From the NCBI GenBank assembly GCA_947494035.1, contig CANLTN010000010.1, positions 62,001 to 126,000 on the forward strand: a DNA stretch of 64,000 nt, in the 5' to 3' direction. Every line of letters begins with the position of its first letter. The stretch's first letter is position 1. Positions 8,546-16,653 of the stretch are shown one piece after another. The stretch comes from Pseudovibrio sp947494035 (GTDB taxonomy: Bacteria; Pseudomonadota; Alphaproteobacteria; Rhizobiales; Stappiaceae). Below the pieces are notes generated by a model, which had not been told where the DNA came from, ran no database searches, and was given only the letters and a program-made list of their open reading frames with translations. The translations under genes were made by a program, and so were the position numbers.

Positions 8546-8614
8546 ACCAGAGCCCGCATGACTATCCCAACGCTGCTGTTCGACAAGGTCAAAATGCTGA
8601 GTAAAGCGAACTAG
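8546..8614 (+). pseudogene. 3-prime scrap of an rpiR-like gene
   Basis: Read in frame to the TAG at 8612-8614 this stretch encodes TRARMTIPTLLFDKVKMLSKAN, which matches the C-terminal tail of the RpiR regulator ending at 7031 (TRERMNTLEKLFDKTKMFSKSS) at most positions, including the stop. DNA is also alike (ACCAGAG..CGCATGA in both). Nothing upstream in frame continues the similarity, so it is a relic of a second regulator copy or a partial duplication. Its stop overlaps the end of the TDT transporter gene on the other strand. Confidence 0.65.
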
Positions 8615-9588
8615 TTGACTTGCTGTTCAGCTGCGCGTGCTGGCAGTAGAACTAGCGCAAAGTGTAGCATGTATCGGCAGCTCACATACAGAACCACAGC
8701 TGTTGCGACAAAAAGTTCAAGGTCTGCCAGTACTCTTACCTGCTCCACAAGATTGGCACTTGCGCCCAGGCTTTCCATCCAGGTTACGGTCTTGAAGAGT
8801 GCCGTCGCACCGATGACAAGCGGAAAGGTAAAGGCGGAAAAGCCCAGACAGAAGGGCATGCGCAGCAGGTGCAGGAATGACAGATAGATCAGCGCCGTCA
8901 TCGCAACAGCAATTCCCCCCAGAACAGCAACCACAAGAGGTGACGGATTGGCCATGAGTGTCAGGTAACCGGCAAGAGAAAGACTTGCGGGCGCTGCAAG
9001 AATGGCAATCGTTGGTTTGAAAGCATCGGGGACTTCGGGATGAAAGATCAGGCGGTACAGCATCATGGGGAGCATGACCGCGTAAGCGATTAGTCCAACC
9101 CAGAGCAATACATGTGCAAAGCCCTCAAACGGGCCACCGGGAAAGGCAACAGCTGCGGCGACAATTCCGATGGGTGGCACAAACCAACTTGGAACCATGT
9201 GGTGTAGGTTGAAGTCTCTGGCCCGGTGATAAGTGAAGGAAGCCAGAAAAACCAGATGCAGGCCGACACCGATCAGCCAAAGCGCCTCCCCCGCTCCAAA
9301 GTTATATTGAGAAACGGCATTGGAAACTGTCACCAGTGCCATGGCTGTCGTCGGCATAACGCTACCGACTACCGGATGCTTTAGATCCTCTGAAATCGCA
9401 TTGCTTGCAAAGATGACTTTACCAAGTAGAAGCACCAGTAAAATGCCAGCGATCAGTGCACCTGTGAGTTGCAGTGTCCCGCCAAAATCGCCGAGGTTTT
9501 CCAGTGACCAGCCGAGACTGGCGATGCCAAGTGCCAATCCGCCAAGCGGCGCTGGGACATGGCCGAGTTTTGTTCGCAGAGTGTTCAT
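8611..9588 (-). CDS. TDT/TehA-SLAC1 family membrane transporter
   Basis: Integral membrane protein of the tellurite-resistance/dicarboxylate transporter (TDT) family, 325 residues with about ten hydrophobic helices. The opening GHVPAPLGGLALGIASLGWSL has the small-residue pattern of TehA helix 1, and VPSWFVPPIGIVAAAVAFPG is the family's central signature with its paired prolines. The ATG at 9586-9588 is preferred over an upstream Met because homology-like sequence starts there. It diverges from a LysR gene and is probably regulated by it. Relatives carry anions, C4-dicarboxylates or sulfite; the substrate here is not known. Confidence 0.85.
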   Translation of the reverse strand: MNTLRTKLGHVPAPLGGLALGIASLGWSLENLGDFGGTLQLTGALIAGILLVLLLGKVIFASNAISEDLKHPVVGSVMPTTAMALVTVSNAVSQYNFGAGEALWLIGVGLHLVFLASFTYHRARDFNLHHMVPSWFVPPIGIVAAAVAFPGGPFEGFAHVLLWVGLIAYAVMLPMMLYRLIFHPEVPDAFKPTIAILAAPASLSLAGYLTLMANPSPLVVAVLGGIAVAMTALIYLSFLHLLRMPFCLGFSAFTFPLVIGATALFKTVTWMESLGASANLVEQVRVLADLELFVATAVVLYVSCRYMLHFALVLLPARAAEQQVN

Positions 9589-9740
9589 GGAAAATGCCCG
9601 TAACCTGAGGATGAGAATAAGAAGCTTGCAACTGAGGTTCCTAGAGCATTTGATATGTCTTGAAAATCTGAGTATATTGAATGGGAGGTTCAATAAAATT
9701 GAACTACAGGTAATACTGTCCCACAAAATGGAATATCTGA

Positions 9741-10637
9741 GTGATGAATGTAACGTTCCGCCAGCTTAAAGTGTTTGTCTCCATTACGCAGGAAGGATCA
9801 ATAACAGCGGCGGCAGAAAAGCTGTTTCTCACCAAATCAGCAGTTTCCATGGCTCTTGCAGAGCTGGAGCGTCAGTTGGGGCGTAAAATGTTTGACCGAA
9901 CCAACAAGCAACTCATCCTGAACGAGCAAGGGCGGCGTTTATTGCCGTTGGCGGACGAACTGCTGGATAGAGTTGACGCGATAACGCAGCTTTTTGAAGG
10001 AGAAGACGCAACCAATGGTAACTTGCGCGTTGGTTCCAGCTTCACAATCGGCAACCATCTGCTCCCGACACTGCTAGGTGATTTCCGTAAACACACCGGC
10101 TATCTGCATCAGTCTCTCAGCCTTTCAAACTCCACCACAACCTGCAAGATGCTGCTGGATTTCGAACTGGATCTGGGTTTCATCGAAGCAAAGATCAGCG
10201 ACAAGCATCTGGCGACCGAGCCGTGGATGACCGATGAAATGGTCGTGGTCTGCGCCCCCTCGCAAGCACCTGAGGCTGATCAGCCATTAGATCTGGACGT
10301 GCTGGAAGGAAAGAACTGGGTGCTCCGGGAGTCGGGTTCTGGCACGCGAGAGTTCTTTGTCACTGAGGTTGCTGCAAAACTGGAGGAGTGGACAGTTGCT
10401 TTTGAACTGAGCAGTACAACGGCGATCATGAATTCCGTCATTGCGGGGCTTGGATATACCGTGCTCTCCCGGCGCTCGGTCAGCGCGGCCATAGAGGATG
10501 GTCGCTTGGCGGTCGTCCCGCTAAAGCAAAGAATGCTCCGGCAGTTCTCTCTGGTTTACAATAAAGAAAAGTACCAAAGCCCCGTCTTCAAATCCTTCCG
10601 CGAATACGCGCACAACTGGGCTTTGGGTCGCGAATAA
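9741..10637 (+). CDS. LysR family regulator (CysL/CbbR-like)
   Basis: LysR-type regulator of 298 residues beginning with GTG-ATG at 9741. The helix-turn-helix region is MNVTFRQLKVFVSITQEGSI, TAAAEKLFLTKSAVSMALAE and LERQLGRKMFDR; the effector domain has NLRVGSSFTIGNHLLP, the usual first beta strand of the CysL/CbbR branch, and a GSGTREFF loop typical of anion-binding members. It is divergently arranged with the TDT transporter gene, 152 bp apart, so it most likely controls that transporter. A role in handling an anion such as sulfite or a carboxylate is inference from the pairing. Confidence 0.9.
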   Translation: MMNVTFRQLKVFVSITQEGSITAAAEKLFLTKSAVSMALAELERQLGRKMFDRTNKQLILNEQGRRLLPLADELLDRVDAITQLFEGEDATNGNLRVGSSFTIGNHLLPTLLGDFRKHTGYLHQSLSLSNSTTTCKMLLDFELDLGFIEAKISDKHLATEPWMTDEMVVVCAPSQAPEADQPLDLDVLEGKNWVLRESGSGTREFFVTEVAAKLEEWTVAFELSSTTAIMNSVIAGLGYTVLSRRSVSAAIEDGRLAVVPLKQRMLRQFSLVYNKEKYQSPVFKSFREYAHNWALGRE

Positions 10638-10809
10638 TGATTTCAATGGAAATGCAAGTAAATATCGTTTGAATTTCTTCGTGCTGTCCGGCTCTGACGA
10701 TCCGGTTACCTGACGAAACCAGTTAAGGCGGATCACTTGGTTAGGGCATCTGAATGACTGGTGCCCTATCCGAGGCTTTTGAAGGTATAGCCCTCACCGG
10801 AAGTAGGCC

Positions 10810-11795
10810 TTACGTGACCGCCTCAGACGATCCGCGATGGCTTTCCATGACCTTCAGGAAAGTAGCTAGATCGATATTGCCGCCGGTCAGGATTGTGGCA
10901 ACGCGTTTGCCTTGTAGGTTATGGCGGTTCGCCATCAAGGCGGCCAGAGGAGCTGCGCCTGCTCCTTCAGCCAGATTATGGGTGTCCGTATAGTAAGCAG
11001 CCAGAGCTCCGCAATCTGGCCTTCGCTGACAGTTACCACGTCTTCTGCCCCCTTCAGGATAATCTCCAGCGGTTCCTGCTGTGGGTTCCGGCAGGCCATG
11101 CCATCGGCAAACGTGTTGGCGGTGTCAGTTTGTACCGCCTTGCCCGCAGCAAAAGACAGAGCAAAGGCTGCGGCGTTTTCGGCGGTAACGCCAATGATCT
11201 TTGTCTTTAGCCCAAGCAGATCGCGTACGGTGATCAGGCTGCAGATGCCCGAGCCCATGCCGATGGGGACGTAAACCACATCCAGATCAGCGACCGTGCG
11301 GTAAAGCTCCTGTGCGTAGGTGGAAACGCCTTTCACCAAGTTCTCATGGAACGCTGGCACCATTTGATAGCCATGTTCCTCATGCAGCCTATGCGCAACC
11401 TTGCGGCTTTCCTCAAAGTCTTTGCCTGCGATGATTACATTCGCCCCAAAGGCGCGCATGGCCGCGTTCTTCTCCTGCGAATTGCCTTCCGGAACGACAA
11501 TGTGCGATGGAATGCCATTGCGGGTTGCACCAAGTGCAACGGACTGGCCATGATTGCCTCGCGTTGCGGTCACAATGCCTGTCGGTTTTTCTGCGGATTT
11601 CATCAGCGCGTCCACATATGTGAACCCGCCACGTGCCTTGAACGACCCCGTGGGTGTGTGGTTCTCGTGTTTTACAAATACATCAACGCCCGTGCGCTTC
11701 TTTAGCAGTGGCCAGGCGTAGGTTGGTGTTTCTGGCACAAACTGCCGAACCGTGGCATGAGCAGCTTCAAGCTCTTTCAGAGAAAACAGCGGCAT
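10810..11795 (-). pseudogene. Threonine/serine dehydratase-like PLP ammonia-lyase with frameshift
   Basis: Fold-type II PLP enzyme that would deaminate a hydroxy amino acid (threonine, serine or hydroxyaspartate). The first 264 or so codons are intact, with Lys53 in TGSFKARGG as the PLP lysine and the glycine loop GMGSGICSL. Near 11004-11010 the frame breaks: after VSEGQIAEL the expected AAYYTDTHNLAEGAGAA continues in another frame, through TGGNIDLATFLKV, to a TAA at 10810-10812. One missing G (GAGGCTCTG reduced to GAGCTCTG) restores a 328-residue protein of normal length. Either the gene is freshly inactivated or this is a sequencing error. The divergent AraC gene may be its regulator. Confidence 0.8.
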
Positions 11796-11983
11796 TCACT
11801 TTCCTTTTGTCATCGTAAAACGCTTTGGCGACACCTTAATCAGCTTGTCTCTTCCCGGCTGTCAAAATACTGACCTAATCAGCATTACCTATGACCTCTT
11901 GTTCATGGCAGGCAAATTGGCCTATAGGTGGGCCATAGAATTAGACGGGTGACCTGTGAGAACCTATTGAAATAAATGAGACT

Positions 11984-12772
11984 ATGAGTTCAGGATCGGA
12001 AATTCTCAGCAGGTGGAACCTGCAGCTGTTGCCAAGCTGTGCCTACTTTGCTGCCTATACTGCGCCTCAGGCCTCGGTGGGCTTTGCTTTTGGGAGCCAG
12101 CGCGGCGTCCATGCTTTTGATAGCGACCGTCGGGTAGATTTCTGGACCCATCCCAACAGCCTTGCCTTTGTACCTGAAGGATGTGGGGTTACCTCCGAAA
12201 GTGAGCGCGGCGGTGAGTATCTGACATTCGCAGTGCCACAAGAGTATGAGTGCATCGAAAGAAACGAAACGCGCTTCAAACATGTCGTCTCGCCCACAGC
12301 CATTGCCGCTGCCTACGAACTGCGTAAGTTGCTGATCTCGGGAAATTTCTCAGAGGACCTTCTTCTGGAAACCCATCTGTTTGCCATGCTCAACGTTGTG
12401 GAACAGGTACAGGCAGGTGCCCATGAAGTTCCACCCTCCTCTACATCCATGACACCTACGCGCCTGCAGCGCATTGAGGACTATGTTGAAGCGCAGTTGG
12501 GCGAAACAATCTCGATTGATGATTTGGCGCAATGCGTTGATTTATCTGCTGGCTTCTTTAACCGTGCGTTTAAAGCCGCAACCGGCAAAACACCCCATGA
12601 CTATGTGGTGGAGCGACGCGTGGCACGAGCACGTTTGTATCTTAGCTCCTCGCGAGACAGTCTTAGCCACATTGCTCTTGCCTGCGGTTTTTCTTCCCAC
12701 GCCCATATGAGCTCAACCCTGCGAAAACGCTTCGGAGCCAGCCCAAGCCAGCTAAGAGGCGACCAACTTTAG
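11984..12772 (+). CDS. AraC family transcriptional regulator
   Basis: Regulator of 262 residues with a C-terminal double helix-turn-helix of the AraC/XylS type at about 160-260: LQRIEDYVEAQLGETISIDD, LAQCVDLSAGFFNRAFKAATG, then SLSHIALACGFSSHAHMSST, LRKRFGASPSQLR. The N-terminal 150 residues form an unassigned effector region. The ATG at 11984 is the first in frame. It is divergently transcribed from the frameshifted ammonia-lyase gene with about 190 bp between, so it may have regulated that gene; if the lyase is dead, this regulator may be an orphan. Confidence 0.88.
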   Translation: MSSGSEILSRWNLQLLPSCAYFAAYTAPQASVGFAFGSQRGVHAFDSDRRVDFWTHPNSLAFVPEGCGVTSESERGGEYLTFAVPQEYECIERNETRFKHVVSPTAIAAAYELRKLLISGNFSEDLLLETHLFAMLNVVEQVQAGAHEVPPSSTSMTPTRLQRIEDYVEAQLGETISIDDLAQCVDLSAGFFNRAFKAATGKTPHDYVVERRVARARLYLSSSRDSLSHIALACGFSSHAHMSSTLRKRFGASPSQLRGDQL

Positions 12773-12871
12773 CGGGCATCAGTAAAACTCATAGGCTTGG
12801 CAAGTTCTTCTAGTAGACGTTTTGGGGAGATTATGTTGGCGCTCGATAAGTTGGACTTGCCCTATATTTGC

Positions 12872-12938
12872 AGGCCCCCGCGAGCGGGGTGCCTCATAAA
12901 AAATAGGCCAGAGCATTTTGAAATATGCTCTGGCCTAT
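12872..12938 (-). terminator. Rho-independent terminator of nagE (minus strand)
   Basis: ATAGGCCAGAGCAT (12903-12916) pairs perfectly with ATGCTCTGGCCTAT (12925-12938) around an 8-nt loop. Reading on the minus strand, a TTTTTT run follows at about 12903-12897. A second GC-rich hairpin (12872-12893, GGCCCCCGC with GCGGGGTGCC) lies just beyond. Placement about 50 bp after the nagE stop fits transcription termination, possibly also helping the AraC gene from the other side. Confidence 0.8.
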
Positions 12939-12986
12939 ACTGGTCTGGGTCAACCCTTAGTCTTCCCAGTGGGGGAACCTGATGGC

Positions 12987-14669
12987 TTAGGCTCCGACCA
13001 TTTGCTCTTTGATCTCGCTGGCAAGCTGGTCCGCGATTGGGCCAACAACCACCTGCACAGAACCGGCTGCTGGTTTGATCACTCCATGGGCACCAAGCCG
13101 TTTCAGAGCGGCCTCATCAATCTGCGCGTTGCTGACAACACCCAAACGCAACCGGGTGGCACACGCATCCACGTCTTTAACGTTAGCTGCTCCGCCAAGT
13201 GCATGCAGATAGTTCGCTGCCCGACTGTTGGTCGGAGCCGCTACTGAGCTGGCACTCAAAACTGCCTTAACCTCAGCGGACAACTGGTCCGCGATTGGGC
13301 CAACAACCACCTGCACAGAGCCAGCGGCTGGCTTGATCAATCCAAACGCACCGAGTGCTTTGAGTGGAGCCTCTGTGATGACGGAATTGTCCTTAACCTT
13401 CAGGCGCAAGCGAGTTGCACATGCATCAACCTCGACGATGTTTTGAGCACCTCCCAGTGCTTTTACGAAGCCAACAGCTTTATTGACCTCTTCGATCGGA
13501 GTTGATGTAGCGTCAACTGGAGCAGCTACATCGTCTTCACGGCCAAGCGTTTTAAGGTTGAACATCTTGATCGCGGCGACAAACAGGAAGTAGTAGATCG
13601 CAAAGAACGCAGCACCTACCGGGATCAGCAGAAGTGGTTTGGTGGAAATGCCGAAGTTGATGGCATAGTCAAACAAACCAGCGGAGAACCCGAAGCCTAG
13701 CTTCACGCCCAACAGATCCATAATCACCATGGACACACCGGTCAGGATGGCATGGATCAAGAACAACGCAGGGGCCAGGAACATGAACGTAAATTCAATC
13801 GGCTCTGTGATGCCGGTCAGGAAGGATGTCAGGCCCATAGAAAGGAGGAGGCCACCCACAGCAAGGCGGTTTTCTGGCTTTGCGCAGCGGTACATGGCCA
13901 GACATGCAGCTGGCAAACCAAACATCATGACTGGGAAGAAGCCGGCCATATATGCGCCAGCGGTAGGGTCCAGTGCAAAGAAGCGGTTCAGGTCGCCTGT
14001 GACCACGTCACCGGCTGCATTGGTGAAGTCACCAAGAATAAACCAAACGATGTTGTTCAGGATGTGATGCAGACCCGTAACAATCAGCAGACGGTTGAGC
14101 ATACCGAAGAGGAACAGCCCAAACTCGCCCATGTGAGTGATTGCGTCTGTCAGGCCTGTCAAGGCACTGTCGAAAAATGCCCAGCCATAGCCAAAGAAAG
14201 CGGCCAGAATCAATCCCGCAAAACCAGTGGCGATTGGCACAAAACGGCGGCCACCGAAGAAGGCAAGGTAATCGGGGAGTTTGATGTCCTTGTACTTGTT
14301 GTAAAGGGCACCGGCGACAATCCCCATGATGATGCCGATTGGAATGGCGATACGGCCTTCCATTTGTGTCGCCTGATCAGGATCAAGGCCAGCCAGAACG
14401 ACGGCACCATTTTGTGCGATCAAGAATCCCACAAGACCAGCAAGACCAGCTGCGCCATGGTTTTCCTTAGCAAATCCAACCGCAATACCTACAGCAAACA
14501 ACATACCCAGATTGGCAAAAATTGCCCCGCCAGCAGAGGCTACGAAGGGGATGTTGAGAAGGTCTGGTTGACCAATGCGCAGCAGGATAGCTGCAACTGG
14601 CAACACAGCAATTGGAAGCATCAAAGAGCGTCCAAGTTTTTGGACACCCGCGAATGCGTTGTTTGACAT
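12987..14669 (-). CDS. nagE: PTS N-acetylglucosamine-type permease EIIC with two EIIB domains
   Basis: Phosphotransferase-system permease that imports and phosphorylates a sugar, probably N-acetylglucosamine given the neighbours. Residues 1-375 form the EIIC membrane domain, with GLHHILNNIVWF near 199-210 and the GITEPIEFTFMF motif at 286-297. Two EIIB domains follow in tandem, each with the phospho-accepting cysteine in DACATRLR (Cys417 and Cys503, 86 residues apart). NagE proteins normally have one EIIB and some carry an EIIA; here there is no EIIA and EIIB is duplicated. The gene stretches for the two copies share an identical 36-bp segment, so the duplication is recent or homogenised. EIIA, HPr and EI must come from elsewhere. 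Confidence 0.93.
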   Translation of the reverse strand: MSNNAFAGVQKLGRSLMLPIAVLPVAAILLRIGQPDLLNIPFVASAGGAIFANLGMLFAVGIAVGFAKENHGAAGLAGLVGFLIAQNGAVVLAGLDPDQATQMEGRIAIPIGIIMGIVAGALYNKYKDIKLPDYLAFFGGRRFVPIATGFAGLILAAFFGYGWAFFDSALTGLTDAITHMGEFGLFLFGMLNRLLIVTGLHHILNNIVWFILGDFTNAAGDVVTGDLNRFFALDPTAGAYMAGFFPVMMFGLPAACLAMYRCAKPENRLAVGGLLLSMGLTSFLTGITEPIEFTFMFLAPALFLIHAILTGVSMVIMDLLGVKLGFGFSAGLFDYAINFGISTKPLLLIPVGAAFFAIYYFLFVAAIKMFNLKTLGREDDVAAPVDATSTPIEEVNKAVGFVKALGGAQNIVEVDACATRLRLKVKDNSVITEAPLKALGAFGLIKPAAGSVQVVVGPIADQLSAEVKAVLSASSVAAPTNSRAANYLHALGGAANVKDVDACATRLRLGVVSNAQIDEAALKRLGAHGVIKPAAGSVQVVVGPIADQLASEIKEQMVGA

Positions 14670-14682
14670 TTTATGTCCTCCC

Positions 14683-14707
14683 TCTCAGTGCTCGCGTGGC
14701 ACTGAGA
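14683..14707 (-). promoter_or_regulatory. Leader hairpin next to the nagE ribosome site
   Basis: TCTCAGTGC (14683-14691) pairs perfectly with GCACTGAGA (14699-14707), a 9-bp stem with a 7-nt loop. The nagE Shine-Dalgarno (GGGAGGACA in RNA sense, 14674-14682) abuts the stem directly. It could protect or modulate ribosome access on the nagE leader. No T-run follows, so termination is unlikely. Confidence 0.5.
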
Positions 14708-14932
14708 CTAACCCATTTATTATGGTCGGCATTTTCTCTTCAGGTTCGGAGAGTAAATACCTCACATCAGATGATGTTTCGGTTTTCGAAGCAGACCCAG
14801 CCCAAGCTCTGGAATCCGCCAGAATTAGTGTACGAATGAGCGCTTTGATATGAGCGATCATCGTTGGTGTTTCTGTAAGTTCGCTCACACCCAACCCGAT
14901 AGGAAATGGGGTGCGGCTTGCTCATAGGTGGT

Positions 14933-15466
14933 TCAGCTACACATCGCGACCTTTTGGTTTCTGAAGCAGGCCAAGTTTGCTACCTGATTGGTGGGAGGCA
15001 GACTGCCGGAATGCAGTGCGTTCCCATTGGAAGCAAGCGTCGGATCTTCGCGTTCCATTGCCAAATCAGACGGTCCAAGATCACCGATGTTGATAGCGAC
15101 GAATGTTGTTTCGTCCGTTAGCTGTACTGCGCTCAATTTAGCAGTAGAGACCTCAAATATAGTGCCAACGTCAATGGACCCAGATGGACCGGCCCTGTTC
15201 TGCCCTTGGTCTTCAGTTATTGTGTGGGCGCGCCGTTCGCTGATATTGACTCCCATTGGAACCAGAGGCGTTTTAAAGCTATAAGCCTTGAAGCGCAAGA
15301 TTGCCCTCAGTTGTGTGTTTAACAGTCCTTTGTGCTTCAATGTGCAGCGGCTTGGCGTACCCGTCTCTTTAGTTGCTTTTGAGAAGAAAACAGGTGGCTT
15401 GTTACCGCCTTCATTTAGTGCGGTTGCAAAGGTCAGATCAGGAGACAGAAGTTCTGTTAGTGTCAT
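14933..15466 (-). CDS. Unrecognised ORF coupled to murQ
   Basis: A 177-codon ORF whose ATG (15464-15466) overlaps the murQ stop in an ATGA arrangement, implying translational coupling if it is real. I recognise no family: it lacks the ASKHA kinase motifs (GIDGGGTKT) of an amino-sugar kinase and the GDGVAI or HVGIDT motifs of a PTS EIIA, the two proteins one might expect between murQ and nagE. No signal peptide or membrane helix is apparent. The composition is polar and unremarkable, so it may be a degenerate gene rather than a working one. The 263-bp gap to nagE holds only the leader hairpin and a weak 69-codon ORF (14685-14894) that I do not call. Confidence 0.4.
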   Translation of the reverse strand: MTLTELLSPDLTFATALNEGGNKPPVFFSKATKETGTPSRCTLKHKGLLNTQLRAILRFKAYSFKTPLVPMGVNISERRAHTITEDQGQNRAGPSGSIDVGTIFEVSTAKLSAVQLTDETTFVAINIGDLGPSDLAMEREDPTLASNGNALHSGSLPPTNQVANLACFRNQKVAMCS

Positions 15467-16368
15467 GCGCTGCCGACCTTGCTCTGAAGGGCGTCACGCA
15501 AAACACCCTTGGCGGCGCGCAGTCGGTCATCAATTTGCTCAGTAGGCACACCGGCTAATCCCAACACCGCGCGTTTGACTGAACCCAATTCTGCAAGCGC
15601 ATTTCTTGCCAGTTCATCGGAGACTTCAGCGATTTGTGCAGTCATGGTGACACAGCGGTTCTGTAGTTTTTTGTTAGATGGCCGCACGTTGATCATAAGA
15701 TTATCGTGGACCGCGCCCAGCTGTGTCATGAGTGTTGTCGAAAACAGATTGAAGAGGATTTTTTGTGCTGTTCCAGCACCCATTCGGGTAGAACCGGCGA
15801 TGACTTCGGGTCCTGTTTCGGCCACGACTGTGTATTGTGCAATAGCTTCCGTGTCTGACTGGCTGTTATTGGCAAAGGCTACCGTCAAGGCACCAAGATC
15901 GCGCGCTCTTTTCAAAGCTTGTAGGGTGAACTCAACAGCGCCGCTGGCGGAAACGCCAACAACAACATCTGCCTCACAAACTCGAAGCGCATTGATCCTG
16001 TCTACGGCAACATCTCCAGAATCTTCAACCGCATCTGACAGGCCATTGGTCAAATCTGTGCCACCCGGTAGCACAACAATCATGCGCTCTTCGGGCCAGT
16101 CAAATGTCGATCCCAGTTCAAGGCTATCAAGTAGGGAAATGACACCGGAGGAACCTGCCCCCACATAAATAATCCGACCAGCACCAGCGTGTAGGTGGTG
16201 AGTAGCTGCCTGAATTGAACGTGAAAGAGACGGCAGGGCTGGCAAGACAGAAGCAGTAGCGCGCATTTGCCCGTCCCACAGCGCAGACAGAATCTCACTG
16301 GTCTCCCAGGTGTCTAGTCCGCGATACTTACTCGAGATTGCTTCTGTGCTTTTTGACATTTTCCCCAC
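15463..16368 (-). CDS. murQ: N-acetylmuramic acid 6-phosphate etherase
   Basis: Cleaves the lactyl ether of MurNAc-6-phosphate to give GlcNAc-6-phosphate and D-lactate, feeding recovered cell-wall sugar into NagA. The 301 residues form a SIS domain with IYVGAGSSG at about 67-75, catalytic Glu84 in DSLELGSTF and Glu115 in AVEDSGD, VVGVSASGAVEF, and the family block MGAGTAQKILFNLFST, LGAVHDNLMINVRPSN. Length matches the family. Either Met1 (16368) or Met4 could start the protein. It lies on minus, divergent from the GntR-nagB-nagA unit, and is followed by an unknown ORF and nagE. A murQ-nagE pairing suggests uptake of MurNAc or GlcNAc as the phosphate ester. Confidence 0.95.
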   Translation of the reverse strand: MGKMSKSTEAISSKYRGLDTWETSEILSALWDGQMRATASVLPALPSLSRSIQAATHHLHAGAGRIIYVGAGSSGVISLLDSLELGSTFDWPEERMIVVLPGGTDLTNGLSDAVEDSGDVAVDRINALRVCEADVVVGVSASGAVEFTLQALKRARDLGALTVAFANNSQSDTEAIAQYTVVAETGPEVIAGSTRMGAGTAQKILFNLFSTTLMTQLGAVHDNLMINVRPSNKKLQNRCVTMTAQIAEVSDELARNALAELGSVKRAVLGLAGVPTEQIDDRLRAAKGVLRDALQSKVGSA

Positions 16369-16653
16369 CCGACGTAGCGTCTAAATGGCATTACATTGGC
16401 ATTTGTTTAACCTAGTACCAATTATTCCCGTGTGCAACATAAAATTAAGGCCAAAAAGATACCAATATGGGGATATTCTAGATATGAACAGCCTTTGTCT
16501 ATAGATATATCATTGAAATATAACGAGATATTTGGAATTTGTAAGAAGTATTACGAATGCATTCTTATATATTCAGAAAAACTATCACAAGTGGCACTTG
16601 CAAAGTGGTATGTTATTGGTATTTTGAATTATCGTTTTGAAATTGGATATCCT
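16369..16653. promoter_or_regulatory. AT-rich divergent control region murQ / gntR
   Basis: This 285-bp gap is clearly more AT-rich than its surroundings. It carries three copies of a 7-mer, TACCAAT at 16416-16422 and 16460-16466 and its complement ATTGGTA at 16615-16621, which could be binding sites for the GntR regulator encoded alongside. An in-frame GTG extension of the regulator exists here, but the sequence is AT-rich and unlike the family, so it is read as non-coding. The operator role is a guess. Confidence 0.4.

Noticed and set aside
8611..9726. Longer start for the TDT transporter at 9726
   Set aside because: The extra 46 residues lie in the divergent promoter area and do not resemble the family; the Met at 9588 starts the first helix.
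13752..14666. 304-codon plus-strand ORF opposite nagE
   Set aside because: It is a mirror of the EIIC codons, rich in Gln, His, Lys and Cys with no domain; nagE is unambiguous.
16432..16653. N-terminal extension of the GntR regulator
   Set aside because: AT-rich, unlike the body of the gene; winged-helix proteins of this type begin close to the ATG at 16654.
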